Source: CBIFWW01 sp966186435 (lineage in GTDB: Bacteria > Pseudomonadota > Gammaproteobacteria > Enterobacterales > Enterobacteriaceae). From it: a stretch of 31,043 bases of DNA. Below, one piece after another: positions 14,829 to 23,759 of this stretch. How positions within the stretch are numbered: the stretch's first letter is position 1; each line of letters begins with the position of its first letter. Location of the stretch: the NCBI GenBank assembly GCA_966186435.1, contig CBIFWW010000018.1:1-31043 (forward strand), written 5' to 3'. A model generated the notes under the pieces. It searched no databases. It was not told the DNA's origin and saw nothing but the letters and a program-made list of their open reading frames with translations. The position numbers and the translations under genes were made by a program.

Positions 14829-15584
14829 TTATGCGCCCAGGGTAGAGCCACCGTCCACCACGATATCCTGGAGGGTAACGTGGCTGGCCGCTGGGGAGGC
14901 GAGGAATAAAATCACCTCGGCAATCTCTTCAGGCCGGGCAATTTTGCCAAGGGGAATGCCTAGTTTGAACTGTTCGCCAAAACCCGTGATGCGTTGGGCG
15001 GCAGCATCCGGGCTGGTCCACATGGCCCGTTGCATATCAGTATCGGTGGAGCCAGGTGACACCACATTACAGCGCACCCCGTCACCTGCCAGCTCCAGCC
15101 CTACGGTAAGTGCCAGGCTCTTTAAGGCGGCTTTCGATGCGCCGTATGCAGACATGCCGATACGCGGGGTGTGGGCGGCATCGGAGGCCACGGTCACAAT
15201 CGCCCCGCCCTGCTGCTGGCGGAACTGGCCCATCGTGGCCTGGAACAGATTAAATGCCCCACCCACGTTAACGGCAAAGGTATCCTGCCAGTCTTGCGGG
15301 CTGAGGGCATCGGTGGCCCCCATCCGCAAGATACCGGCGGCATTCACCAGCACATCCAGCCGCAGGATGTCTGCCAACAGCGCACCACAAGTCGCCTGAA
15401 CCTGCGCCCCATCAGCCACGTCCAGGGCCTGGGTGGCAAAGGGGTAATCCTCCAGCGGGAAGCCAAGATCAAATCCGGTTACCGCCGCCCCGGCTTGATG
15501 AAAGGCCATGGCGGCGGCATAGCCTATCCCGCGCCCGGCCCCGGTCACCCATACGGTCTGCCCATCAAACAGCCCGCCGTTCAC
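14829..15584 (-). CDS. entA: 2,3-dihydro-2,3-dihydroxybenzoate dehydrogenase EntA
   Basis: This short-chain dehydrogenase of 251 residues (E. coli EntA, 248) has the NAD-binding loop TGAGRGIGYA near the N-terminus, NAAGILRMGA, and the catalytic Tyr-x3-Lys in AYGASKAALKSL. It ends with QDIVVDGGSTLGA, identical to E. coli. It oxidises 2,3-dihydro-2,3-dihydroxybenzoate to 2,3-dihydroxybenzoate. I place the start at GTG 15584: its GTGA overlaps the entB stop by four bases, GGGAG lies eight bases before it, and the protein length then fits the family. The longer frame from GTG 15614 would add ten residues with no family match. Confidence 0.94.
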   Translation of the reverse strand: MNGGLFDGQTVWVTGAGRGIGYAAAMAFHQAGAAVTGFDLGFPLEDYPFATQALDVADGAQVQATCGALLADILRLDVLVNAAGILRMGATDALSPQDWQDTFAVNVGGAFNLFQATMGQFRQQQGGAIVTVASDAAHTPRIGMSAYGASKAALKSLALTVGLELAGDGVRCNVVSPGSTDTDMQRAMWTSPDAAAQRITGFGEQFKLGIPLGKIARPEEIAEVILFLASPAASHVTLQDIVVDGGSTLGA

Positions 15585-16441
15585 GCTTGTCGCTCCCGGC
15601 TGAGCAATGCCCACCAGGCATCCACGCTGGGGTTCTTCGCCAGCATGACAAAATCAATATCGCCGTGGACTTTGCGCCAGCGGGCGGCCAGCGCCATCAT
15701 GCGCACCGAGTCCAGACCGTAATCGATCAGGTTTTCATCGTCCTCTGGTACGTCGGATTCATCCAGCAGTGGCAGGATCAGCGCCCGCAGGGCTGCTTTG
15801 GAGGCAGGCAGGGCTTGCGGTAGCAGATCGCGGGTAAGCACGACGCGCCCGGTACGCCCGGCGGTGTAGTTCAATGCCATCAGGTGCTCTTCGCGGCTAA
15901 AGTCCGCCAGGGCATCGGCCACCATAAAGGGCTTGATGTCGCGCATAAAGGCATCGGTGGCGGTGGTCATACAGCCAATGTGGGCATAGACCCCGCAAAT
16001 CAGCAGCTGGTCACGGCCAGTTTCTTTCAGGGACTGCTCTAGCGGAGAGCGAATAAAGGCGCTGTAACGCCATTTCACCAGCACGGTGTCCTGCTCATCC
16101 GGGGCCAGCGCCGCCACCACTTTCTGCTGTTCCGGGTACTTATTCAGGCCCGGCCCCCACATGTCATTTAACAGTGCGCGGTCGGCGTCACTCTGGCCGT
16201 TGGGCTGGGCAGTGTAGTACACCGGGATGCGGTTTTCATTGCAATACTGGCGCAGGGCGACGATGTTATCAATGACCTGCTGGATCATCGGGCAGTCATT
16301 ACCCCAGAAATTGATAAAGTACTCCTGCATATCGTGGATAAGCAGTGCTGCCCGGTTCGGGTCAAAGGCCCAGTCGACTTTGTTTGCCGGGATATCTGCC
16401 GCCGTTGGCAGTGCATAACCATGTAGTTTAGGGATAGCCAT
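15581..16441 (-). CDS. entB: Isochorismatase and aryl carrier protein EntB
   Basis: This two-domain protein has 286 residues (E. coli EntB, 285). The N-terminal isochorismatase-like hydrolase domain (to about residue 205) has LLIHDMQEYF, LVKWRYSAF and HIGCMTTATDAFMRD, and splits isochorismate to dihydro-DHB and pyruvate. The C-terminal aryl carrier domain has DYGLDSVRMM with the phosphopantetheine-accepting Ser245. Starting at ATG 16441, after AAAGGAGAG, the protein begins MAIPKL as in E. coli. A longer frame from 16480 begins inside entE. The gene follows the entE stop by ten bases and overlaps entA by four. Confidence 0.97.
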   Translation of the reverse strand: MAIPKLHGYALPTAADIPANKVDWAFDPNRAALLIHDMQEYFINFWGNDCPMIQQVIDNIVALRQYCNENRIPVYYTAQPNGQSDADRALLNDMWGPGLNKYPEQQKVVAALAPDEQDTVLVKWRYSAFIRSPLEQSLKETGRDQLLICGVYAHIGCMTTATDAFMRDIKPFMVADALADFSREEHLMALNYTAGRTGRVVLTRDLLPQALPASKAALRALILPLLDESDVPEDDENLIDYGLDSVRMMALAARWRKVHGDIDFVMLAKNPSVDAWWALLSRERQA

Positions 16442-16451
16442 GTTCTCTCCT

Positions 16452-18065
16452 TTAAATAAGTGCCAGGCGCTTTTCAGCAATCAGCTGGCGCAGGCGTTTT
16501 TTATCTACTTTGCCCACATGGGTGAGCGGCAGGTCGTTAACCATCTCTACCCGGTCGGGGAGCTTAAACTCCGCAATGCCCAGTTCACGTAGGTAACGGC
16601 GCACTTCAACCGGCCGCAAAGGGCGGTGGGCGACGATAAACGCACAGCTTTTCTCCCCCAGCAGTTCATCTTCCATCGAAACCAGGGCGGCATGAAGCAC
16701 CGCCTCATGGCGTAGCAGCAGGTTTTCGATCTCTTCGGCGGCAATTTTCTCCCCACCGCGATTGATCTGATCTTTCTCCCGGCCCACCACCCGGATGTAG
16801 CCCTGTTCATCCATCACGATAAGGTCGCCGGAGCAGTAGAAGCCCTCGTCATCAAAGGCGCTGGCATTATGATCTGGGCTGCGGTAATAGCCACGGAAGG
16901 TGTAGGGGCCACGGGTCATCAGCCGCCCTTCTTCGCCGGGGGCCAGCCGTTGGCCGTTTTCATCGGCCACCCAGACTTCATCATCGGGGCACATGGGCGC
17001 GCCCTGGGTGGTAAAAATGCGCTCCGGGCTGTCATCCAGCCGGGTGTAGTTCACCAGCCCTTCGGCCATGCCGAACACTTGTTGCAGTTGGCAGCCCATC
17101 TCATCCGGGATGCGCCGGGCCAGGGATTCCGACAGGCGAGCGCCCCCCACCTGGAGCAGTTGCAGTGACGCCAGCAATGATTTATCGGCCCCGTCCTGCA
17201 AAGCCTGGAGCCACAGGCTCAAGGCCGGGGGCACTAGCGCCGCGTGGGTCACCTTCTCGCAAGCGATAATCGGGAAGCAGCAGGTGGGGCTGGGGTCCGC
17301 CGCCAGTACCAGGCAGCCGCCGCCATAAAAAGCACCCAGCCAGCCGGGTGAACTCATGGCGTAGTTATGGGCAGCGGGAATGGCACATAGGAAACGGGTG
17401 TGTTCATCGAAGCGGCAAATCTCTACGCTGCGGCGGATGCTGTAGTAATAATCATTGTGGGTACGCGGGATAAGCTTAGGGGTGCCGGTGCTGCCGCCGG
17501 AGAGCTGGAAGAAAGCCACTTCACCGGGCGGGGTTGGCCGTGGGACAAAGTAATCAATGCGTTCATTGATCAGTGCAGCCAGCCCATCCACCCCGCCGTC
17601 GTGCTGTAGCACTACCCGTAAACCGGGGTAGCGGGCGCGCATCAGAGTGCTGAATTCATCATTGGCGAATAGCCCGTGGTGGCGGTCGGCTACAATCAGC
17701 TTAGGCTCAATCTGGCTGGCGTAAGCCTCCAGCTCCATACGCTGATGGCTGTAAAGGGCGTTCACTGGCACCACGCCAATTTTCAGCAGGGCAAAGAAGG
17801 TAATACAGAATTCTGCGCTATTGCCCAATTGCACCAGGGCGGTATCACCCTGCTTTAATCCCCGGCGCTGGAGGGCGCAGGCCAGGTGATTCACCGTCCT
17901 GTCCAGGTCGCAATAGCGCCAGTGGTTACTCCCGTCGATAATAGCTAAGGCTTCACTCCCGGCGCGCTTAGCCAGTATGTCGTACAGCGGTAAATCCGCC
18001 CAGTAGCCCTTTTCCCGGTATCGCGCGGCCAGATCCGCCGGCCAGTGGCTAAATGGAATTGCCAT
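16452..18065 (-). CDS. entE: 2,3-dihydroxybenzoate-AMP ligase EntE
   Basis: This is a stand-alone adenylation enzyme of 537 residues (E. coli EntE, 536). The phosphate-binding loop LSGGSTGTPK lies at residues 188-197. AIPAAHNYAMSSPG, with His233 and Asn234, fits the aryl-acid pocket of DHB ligases. QQVFGMAEG, the Asp hinge region GREKDQINRGGEKI and the C-terminal lysine block THVGKVDKK follow. It activates DHB with ATP and loads it on the aryl carrier domain of EntB. GAGGAAG precedes the ATG, nine bases after the entC stop. Confidence 0.97.
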   Translation of the reverse strand: MAIPFSHWPADLAARYREKGYWADLPLYDILAKRAGSEALAIIDGSNHWRYCDLDRTVNHLACALQRRGLKQGDTALVQLGNSAEFCITFFALLKIGVVPVNALYSHQRMELEAYASQIEPKLIVADRHHGLFANDEFSTLMRARYPGLRVVLQHDGGVDGLAALINERIDYFVPRPTPPGEVAFFQLSGGSTGTPKLIPRTHNDYYYSIRRSVEICRFDEHTRFLCAIPAAHNYAMSSPGWLGAFYGGGCLVLAADPSPTCCFPIIACEKVTHAALVPPALSLWLQALQDGADKSLLASLQLLQVGGARLSESLARRIPDEMGCQLQQVFGMAEGLVNYTRLDDSPERIFTTQGAPMCPDDEVWVADENGQRLAPGEEGRLMTRGPYTFRGYYRSPDHNASAFDDEGFYCSGDLIVMDEQGYIRVVGREKDQINRGGEKIAAEEIENLLLRHEAVLHAALVSMEDELLGEKSCAFIVAHRPLRPVEVRRYLRELGIAEFKLPDRVEMVNDLPLTHVGKVDKKRLRQLIAEKRLALI

Positions 18066-18074
18066 GATGCTTCC

Positions 18075-19250
18075 TCAATTCAACCCAAATACATTAAGCA
18101 TAGTGGTAAGCTTGACACCGGTCTCATGCCATTCTGATTCCGGGGACGAGTCCGGTACGATCCCGGCCCCGGCAAATAAGCGAATGTTCTGCCCCATTAA
18201 CCGGGCGCTGCGGATCACCACCACCCATTCCCCGTTACCGTTTTCATCCATCCAGCCGACAATGCCGCCGAACAGATCCCGTTTGAAGGGTTCAAGGGTG
18301 GCGATCAGTTCGCAGGCTTTGTGATGGGGATAGCCACTCAGGGCCGGGGTCGGATGTAGTAAGCACGCCAGGCTCAGGGCATTGTCTCGGCCATCGCGCT
18401 GCTCACCTTCAATGGCGGTCGCCAGGTGCCACAGCGTAGAGGTTGAAACCAAAGAGGGGCTATCGGGAACCAACAAGCGGGTGGCGCGGTCTACTAACAG
18501 CTGCTTGATGGCCTGCACCACCACCTCATGCTCATGGCGATCTTTACGGGAGTGCATTAATGCTTCCCTCATCACCCGATCCTGCTCGGCATCAGGCTCC
18601 CGACGGGCAGAACCTGCCAGCGGCAGCGAGCAAAACGCCTGGCCCTCTTTACGCAGCATCAATTCCGGGCTGGCACCAATCAAGGTGCCGCCATCAGCCA
18701 AAGGAAGGTGGAAGTTAAAACTGGTGGGGTTTTGTCGCGCTAAATCCGCTAGCAGCTTTTGGCTATCGGGCATGTTATGGCAGTGGATATCTACCAACCG
18801 TGATAGCACCACTTTGTCCACTTCCGGCCCCCGGGTGGCAAGCGCCGCCTGGCTCACCATCGCCATAAACGAAGCCTGGGCCGGGATTTCGGTGCGCCGG
18901 GACAGGGCCAGCCCCTTGCCGGACTGGGCAGTCAATGGAAAATTATTGCGTGAGACAAACTGCGTTTCTTGGGGGATAAACAGCGCACTAGGCTGGCGAG
19001 TATCAAAGGGAATCGCCCCAACTAACACCGGTGCGCTAACGCCAGATTGCCGGGCGCGGCTGAATGCGGTCCGAATCTGTTGCTGAAACTGGCCTTGGGG
19101 GTTGTCGCCATCAACGGCGGGGCAGGTCACCCGCAGTTGGCAGCCGTGGGTTACCAGACTACGGAAACCGGAGATAAAACAAAAACTTTCGCGATTAGGC
19201 GCGGTCGCGGCTTGTAGAGGCGAAGCGCCCCGTGTCTCTGCCCTATTCAT
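18075..19250 (-). CDS. entC: Isochorismate synthase EntC
   Basis: This is a chorismate-utilising enzyme of 391 residues, exactly the E. coli length. It has VDKVVLSRL, NFHLPLADGG, ASPELMLRK, LAGSARREPD, the block LACLLHPTPALSG and a C-terminal LFGGIVGWMDENGNGEW and AGAGIVP. It converts chorismate to isochorismate, the first committed step of enterobactin synthesis. Of three in-frame ATGs I chose 19250: GGAGG lies five bases before it, and it gives the family length. It leads the entCEBAH unit and is divergent from fepB, with a Fur box between them. Confidence 0.96.
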   Translation of the reverse strand: MNRAETRGASPLQAATAPNRESFCFISGFRSLVTHGCQLRVTCPAVDGDNPQGQFQQQIRTAFSRARQSGVSAPVLVGAIPFDTRQPSALFIPQETQFVSRNNFPLTAQSGKGLALSRRTEIPAQASFMAMVSQAALATRGPEVDKVVLSRLVDIHCHNMPDSQKLLADLARQNPTSFNFHLPLADGGTLIGASPELMLRKEGQAFCSLPLAGSARREPDAEQDRVMREALMHSRKDRHEHEVVVQAIKQLLVDRATRLLVPDSPSLVSTSTLWHLATAIEGEQRDGRDNALSLACLLHPTPALSGYPHHKACELIATLEPFKRDLFGGIVGWMDENGNGEWVVVIRSARLMGQNIRLFAGAGIVPDSSPESEWHETGVKLTTMLNVFGLN

Positions 19251-19278
19251 GCCATCCTCCATACACAGCAATGATATT

Positions 19279-19297
19279 AATAATGATTATCATTTGT
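19279..19297. promoter_or_regulatory. Fur box between entC and fepB
   Basis: The 13-base core AATGATTATCATT (19282-19294) is a perfect palindrome around T19288. Extended to 19 bases it matches the Fur consensus at about 14-15 positions. It lies about 30 bases upstream of the entC start and 140 upstream of fepB, so it probably represses both divergent genes when iron is plentiful, as in E. coli. The rest of 19298-19436 shows no further gene. Confidence 0.85.
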
Positions 19298-19436
19298 ATT
19301 TTTTATTGCGTAACCTATGCGCTCAAATTGAATATGTCAATAATTCAAATCGGTTTTAGCCGTGGTTAACATTGCTCAACGTGATGGAATAAATGAAAAT
19401 GCGTCTTATTTTAATTTTAAAAATAGGAGTTCGTCC

Positions 19437-20405
19437 GTGAAATTTCGTCCTGCCCTGTTGGCCCCGGGGGCTACCCTACTCGCCCTGGTTTTAGGATTTA
19501 CCTCAGCCAGCCAGGCCGCCGACTGGCCACAAACCTACCGTGATATCAAAGGCACTCATACTCTGGATCAGGTTCCACAGCGGATTGTCTCCACCAGCGT
19601 GACCTTAACCGGTGCTTTGCTGGCGTTAGGCGCACCGGTGGTTGCCAGTGGGGCCACCGCACCGGGCAACCGTATCGCTGACGATCAAGGCTATTTGCGC
19701 CAGTGGGGAGAAATAGCCAAAAAGCAAAAGCTGGCCCGGCTGTACATCGGCGAAGCCAATGCTGAAGCGGTGGCCGCCCAGATGCCGGACTTGATCCTGG
19801 TGAGTGCCACCGGCGGCGATTCGGCCCTGCGTATTTATGACCAACTGGCGGCCATTGCCCCCGTCATGGTGGTGAATTACGACGATAAAAGCTGGCAGGA
19901 GGTGTTAACGCAACTGGGTAAGGTCACTGGCAAAGAAGCCGAAGCAGCGGCCCGCATCGCCAGCTTTAACACCCGTCTGGCACAGGTAAAAGCCAATATT
20001 ACCCTGCCGCCACAGCCGATTAACGCCCTGGTATATACCCCGGCGGCCCACAGCGCCAATCTCTGGACCAGCGAATCGGCCCAGGGCCAGCTACTAAAGC
20101 AGTTAGGTTTTGATTTGGCCCCGTTGCCACCCCATCTCACCACCGGCAGCAGCATGGGCAAGCGCCACGATATTATTCAGCTGGCAGGGGAGAACCTGGC
20201 AAAAGGGTTGAATGGGCAGTCGATTTTGCTATTTGCTAATGGGGAAAAAGAAGCGCAGGCGCTACAGGCCGATCCGGTGCTGGCCCCTCTTCCGGCGGTG
20301 ACCGGCCAGCGGGTATGGGCCTTGGGCAGTGACACCTTCCGGCTGGACTATTACAGCGCTAGCCTAGTGTTAGAGCGCATCGAAGCCCGGTTTAAAAAGT
20401 CATGA
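19437..20405 (+). CDS. fepB: Ferric enterobactin periplasmic binding protein FepB
   Basis: This is a cluster-A (TroA-like) periplasmic binding protein of 322 residues (E. coli FepB, 318). Residues 1-27 form a signal peptide probably cut after ASQA, just before ADWP, the same mature start as E. coli. Family blocks are PQRIVSTSVTLTG, VASGAT, RLYIGE, AEAVAAQMPDLIL and SANLW-SESAQGQ. It carries ferric enterobactin from the outer membrane to FepDGC. The start is GTG at 19437, with AGGAG seven bases before it. A longer frame from ATG 19362 would put 25 unrelated residues ahead of the signal peptide. Its stop overlaps that of entS. Confidence 0.95.
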   Translation: MKFRPALLAPGATLLALVLGFTSASQAADWPQTYRDIKGTHTLDQVPQRIVSTSVTLTGALLALGAPVVASGATAPGNRIADDQGYLRQWGEIAKKQKLARLYIGEANAEAVAAQMPDLILVSATGGDSALRIYDQLAAIAPVMVVNYDDKSWQEVLTQLGKVTGKEAEAAARIASFNTRLAQVKANITLPPQPINALVYTPAAHSANLWTSESAQGQLLKQLGFDLAPLPPHLTTGSSMGKRHDIIQLAGENLAKGLNGQSILLFANGEKEAQALQADPVLAPLPAVTGQRVWALGSDTFRLDYYSASLVLERIEARFKKS

Positions 20406-21659
20406 TGGTTTGTTAGCGGGCGCAGGCTCCGGTTGCGGCGGTTGATAAAGCTGCCGCAACGGGCGGAAGCCCACCAGCAGCCCGATACCCACCAGCGCCA
20501 GTACCCATCCGGCCAGGCTGGCGCTGGCCGCCGGCGCCAGAGCTACCCCCATTCCCCCCAGCAGCGCCGCCCCGATGGCATCCCCGGTAACGTTTTGCGC
20601 CGTCCACAGCCCGTTGATCCTGCCCAGCATGGCATCGGGAGTATGTTGCTGGATCAGGGTGTATTGCAGCAGCGAGCTAATGGCGCTGAGGTAGCCAAAT
20701 ACCACCAGCCATAACACCCCTCCGGCCCATACCGGCATCAGACCAAACAGGCCGATGGCAGCAAAGGCCGCCACGGTGGTCAGTAGCATTACCCGGCCAG
20801 GATGAGGATGATGGGCGATGCGGCCACTGGTTAATGCTCCCAGCGCCGCCCCAAGGGGGATGGCCCCGTACAGCAAACCAATTTGGCCCGGCGCCATGGC
20901 CCAGTGCCCGGCCAGCGCCGGATAGAGTACCCGAACCGCCGTCGCCATGGTCAGGCAGCCACTCGCCAGAGCAATACCGCCCAGCAGCGGGTGGCTAATC
21001 AGGTAACGCACCCCGGCCACCAGCGCCGTTAGCGGATGCTCCCGCGGGCGCTCCGGTGGCGACATTGATGGCAGGCTGAATAACGGGATCAGCGTGATAA
21101 AAGTGACCACCGCCGCCAGACCGTAGTTCCACACGACCCCACCGGTTGCCAGCAATAGGCCGCCCACCATCGGCGAGATTACCGAGCCAAGGCGCACCGT
21201 AAGCATGGTGATGGCCCCAGCCTGCATCAGATTTTCCCGGCCCACCAGGAACGGGGTGGCCGCCAGCAAGGCCGTTACCCCAATGGCCCCGAAGAAACCA
21301 TCCCATATCCCCAATAGGTAAATTACCGAAAGCGAGGGGACCGGAAGCAAGGCATTAATAAACAGGCCGATAAACCCCAAACCACAGGTACTGCGGGCCA
21401 GCAGGATCAGGCGGCGGCGCTCATAACGGTCGGCTAATACCCCGCCCATCATCAGGCCGACAAACATGGCGGAGCCGGTCAAGGTGACGGCTAAGCCCAC
21501 TTGAAAAGTGGAACCCGTGAGGCTCTGGATTTGGATTGGCACCGCCACGCCTAATAAGCCGAGGGCCAGGATTGAGATAAAGCGGGCCAGAAAGACTGCC
21601 CGGAAGGCAGGATGGGTTTTCAATAAGCTGAGATTAAGCAGGACGTTTCTGCGGTTCAT
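20400..21659 (-). CDS. entS: Enterobactin exporter EntS
   Basis: This 12-helix major facilitator protein has 419 residues (E. coli EntS, 416), with strong identity at LNLSLLKTHPAFRAVFLARF, GGVLADRYERR, ENLMQAGAITMLTVRLGSVI and GRINGLWTAQNVTGDAIGAA. It moves newly made enterobactin across the inner membrane to the periplasm. It is divergent from fepD over a Fur box and convergent with fepB, whose coding end overlaps its own by six bases. Confidence 0.96.
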   Translation of the reverse strand: MNRRNVLLNLSLLKTHPAFRAVFLARFISILALGLLGVAVPIQIQSLTGSTFQVGLAVTLTGSAMFVGLMMGGVLADRYERRRLILLARSTCGLGFIGLFINALLPVPSLSVIYLLGIWDGFFGAIGVTALLAATPFLVGRENLMQAGAITMLTVRLGSVISPMVGGLLLATGGVVWNYGLAAVVTFITLIPLFSLPSMSPPERPREHPLTALVAGVRYLISHPLLGGIALASGCLTMATAVRVLYPALAGHWAMAPGQIGLLYGAIPLGAALGALTSGRIAHHPHPGRVMLLTTVAAFAAIGLFGLMPVWAGGVLWLVVFGYLSAISSLLQYTLIQQHTPDAMLGRINGLWTAQNVTGDAIGAALLGGMGVALAPAASASLAGWVLALVGIGLLVGFRPLRQLYQPPQPEPAPANKPS

Positions 21660-21727
21660 TACAACGCCTTATTGTATTTTCCATACCAATAGAGAGGTGC
21701 GGCATGCTAACATAAACAAATAAGAGT

Positions 21728-21746
21728 GATAACGATAATAAATATC
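21728..21746. promoter_or_regulatory. Fur box between entS and fepD
   Basis: This 19-base stretch matches the Fur consensus GATAATGATAATCATTATC at 16 positions. It lies 26 bases before the fepD start and about 70 bases before the entS start, so it probably controls both divergent units, as the homologous site does in E. coli. Confidence 0.88.
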
Positions 21747-21771
21747 ATTACTAATTACCATGGTGGATATT

Positions 21772-22779
21772 ATGTTAGCTGTTCGTTGCACCGGGCGTGC
21801 GCTGCTGTTGCCCGGGCTGGCAATGGTTCTGCTTGCCATGGCATGGCTAAGTTTGCGCTTTGGCGCCCAAACCATCCCGCTGGAAATCCTTTATTCTGCT
21901 GTTACCGGTGAATGCCGGGGCGCCGTTTGCCCGGTTGTCACCGATATCCGTTTGCCCCGTACCCTGGCTGGCCTGTTAGCCGGGGCTGCCCTTGGCCTGG
22001 CGGGCACCCTGATGCAAACCCTGTCGCGCAATCCGCTGGCAGACCCCGGCCTGCTGGGTGTGAATGCCGGGGCCAGTTTTGCCATTGTTATCGGGGCCGC
22101 TTTTTTTGGGCTGCATGATGCTATTCCCCAGTTGGGGCTGGCCTTTTGCGGGGCGTTTCTGGCTTCCCTGCTGGTGGCCATCACCGGCAGTGCCGGGGGC
22201 GGCCAGCTTAGCCCTGTTCGCCTGACCCTGGCGGGGGTTGCCCTGGCGGCGGTGCTCGACGGCATCAGCAGCGGCATTGCCTTACTCAACCCGGCGGTTT
22301 ATGACCAGCTGCGCTATTGGCAGGCTGGCTCGCTGGATATCCGCACCCTCCATACCCTGAAAGTCGCCTTCTGGCCGATTATCTCCGGGCTGGCGATCGC
22401 CCTGCTGCTGGCCCGCTCGCTGAACAGCCTGAGCATGGGTAATGACACCGCCACGGCGCTGGGTAGCAAGGTGGCCCGTACCCAGATCCTCGGTCTTTTA
22501 GCCATCACCCTGCTGTGCGGCAGCGCCACCGCTCTGGTCGGCCCCATTGCCTTTGTTGGTCTGATGGTGCCCCATCTGGCCCGCTGGTTAGTGGGGCCGG
22601 ATCATCGCTGGATGCTGCCGGTGGCCTTATTGATCACACCTTCCCTGTTGCTGTTAGCCGATATTCTGGGCCGTCTGGTGGCCCAGGATGAGCTGAGAGT
22701 ATCGGTAGTAAGCGCCTTTATCGGGGCGCCGGTGCTGATTTACTTGGTGCGCCGCCAGCGCCAGGTGGCCCGCCCATGA
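21772..22779 (+). CDS. fepD: Ferric enterobactin ABC importer permease FepD
   Basis: This is a FecCD-family permease of 335 residues (E. coli FepD, 334), with LPRTLAGLLAGAALGLAGTL, NPLADPGLLGVNAGASFAIV and SVVSAFIGAPVLIYLVRR. About ten membrane helices are expected. It pairs with FepG to form the inner-membrane channel for ferric enterobactin. I chose the ATG at 21772, which follows GGTGGA at good spacing. An ATG at 21760 would add four residues and overlap that ribosome binding site. It heads fepD-G-C and overlaps fepG by four bases (ATGA). Confidence 0.95.
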   Translation: MLAVRCTGRALLLPGLAMVLLAMAWLSLRFGAQTIPLEILYSAVTGECRGAVCPVVTDIRLPRTLAGLLAGAALGLAGTLMQTLSRNPLADPGLLGVNAGASFAIVIGAAFFGLHDAIPQLGLAFCGAFLASLLVAITGSAGGGQLSPVRLTLAGVALAAVLDGISSGIALLNPAVYDQLRYWQAGSLDIRTLHTLKVAFWPIISGLAIALLLARSLNSLSMGNDTATALGSKVARTQILGLLAITLLCGSATALVGPIAFVGLMVPHLARWLVGPDHRWMLPVALLITPSLLLLADILGRLVAQDELRVSVVSAFIGAPVLIYLVRRQRQVARP

Positions 22780-23759
22780 CGCTGCGTTTACCCCTTATCA
22801 TGGGTTTGTTGTGCCTGGCGGCTTTGGCACTCGGCATGGTTGCCTTAACCGGGGGTGCCATCCAACTGCCTTTCAATAAGTTACTCGCTGTTGTTACCGG
22901 GGATGCCCCCGCCAGCGTGCGCATGGTGGTGCTGGAGTGGCGTCTTCCCCGGGTGGTGCTGGCGTTGATTATTGGCGCGGCCCTGGGGGTGAGCGGTGCG
23001 GTGTTTCAGTCCCTGCTACGCAACCCGCTGGGTAGCCCGGATGTAATGGGTTTCAATACTGGAGCCTGGAGCGGCGTACTGGTGGCAATGGTGTTATTCG
23101 GCCAGAGCAGCAGCGCCGCCGCCTTATTTGCCATTGGCGGCGGGGTGATCACCGCGCTGCTGGTGTGGATCTTTGCTTGGCGCAACGGCATTGAAACCTT
23201 CCGCCTGATTATTATTGGCATTGGGATCCGCGCCATGCTGATGGCCTTCAATACCTGGCTGTTATTGCAAGCCAGCCTGGAAACCGCGGTATCCGCCGGG
23301 CTGTGGAATGCCGGCTCACTTAACGGCGTGGGGATGGTGAAGAGCCTGCCCGCCCTCAGCTTGATAGCCCTGGCATTGGCGGCTATCGCCTGGCTTTCCC
23401 GCCGCTTACGCATTCTGGAGATGGGCGACGATACCGCCTGCGCCCTGGGCGTTCCCGTTGAGCGCTCTCGCCTGTTATTAATGGTGTTTGCGGTAGTGCT
23501 TACTGCGGCTTCCACCGCCCTGGCCGGGCCGATCTCCTTCCTGGCCCTGATGGCCCCCCATATCGCCCGCCGCCTGAGCGGCACCACTCGGCTCGGCCTG
23601 GTGCAATCGGGCCTGTGTGGCGCGGTACTGTTACTGGCGGCGGACCTCTGCGCCCAGCGGCTATTCCTGCCGTATCTACTGCCGGTCGGGGTCGTCACCG
23701 TTAGCTTGGGGGGTATTTACCTTATTGTTCTTCTGATTCAGGAATCCCGTAAACGATGA
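22776..23759 (+). CDS. fepG: Ferric enterobactin ABC importer permease FepG
   Basis: This is a second FecCD-family permease, 327 residues (E. coli FepG, 330). Recognisable blocks are WRLPRVVLALIIGAALGVSG, NPLGSPDVMGFNTGAWSGVL and GPISFLALMAPHIARRL, the last including the region that contacts the ATPase. It forms the heterodimer with FepD. Its ATG overlaps the fepD stop (ATGA) and its own stop overlaps the fepC start in the same way, which suggests translational coupling. Confidence 0.95.
   Translation: MTLRLPLIMGLLCLAALALGMVALTGGAIQLPFNKLLAVVTGDAPASVRMVVLEWRLPRVVLALIIGAALGVSGAVFQSLLRNPLGSPDVMGFNTGAWSGVLVAMVLFGQSSSAAALFAIGGGVITALLVWIFAWRNGIETFRLIIIGIGIRAMLMAFNTWLLLQASLETAVSAGLWNAGSLNGVGMVKSLPALSLIALALAAIAWLSRRLRILEMGDDTACALGVPVERSRLLLMVFAVVLTAASTALAGPISFLALMAPHIARRLSGTTRLGLVQSGLCGAVLLLAADLCAQRLFLPYLLPVGVVTVSLGGIYLIVLLIQESRKR

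Noticed and set aside
23006..23698. 230-codon minus-strand frame inside fepG
   Set aside because: It is antisense to a clear permease gene, and its Arg/Ser/Thr-rich product is typical of the reverse frame of hydrophobic GC-rich genes.
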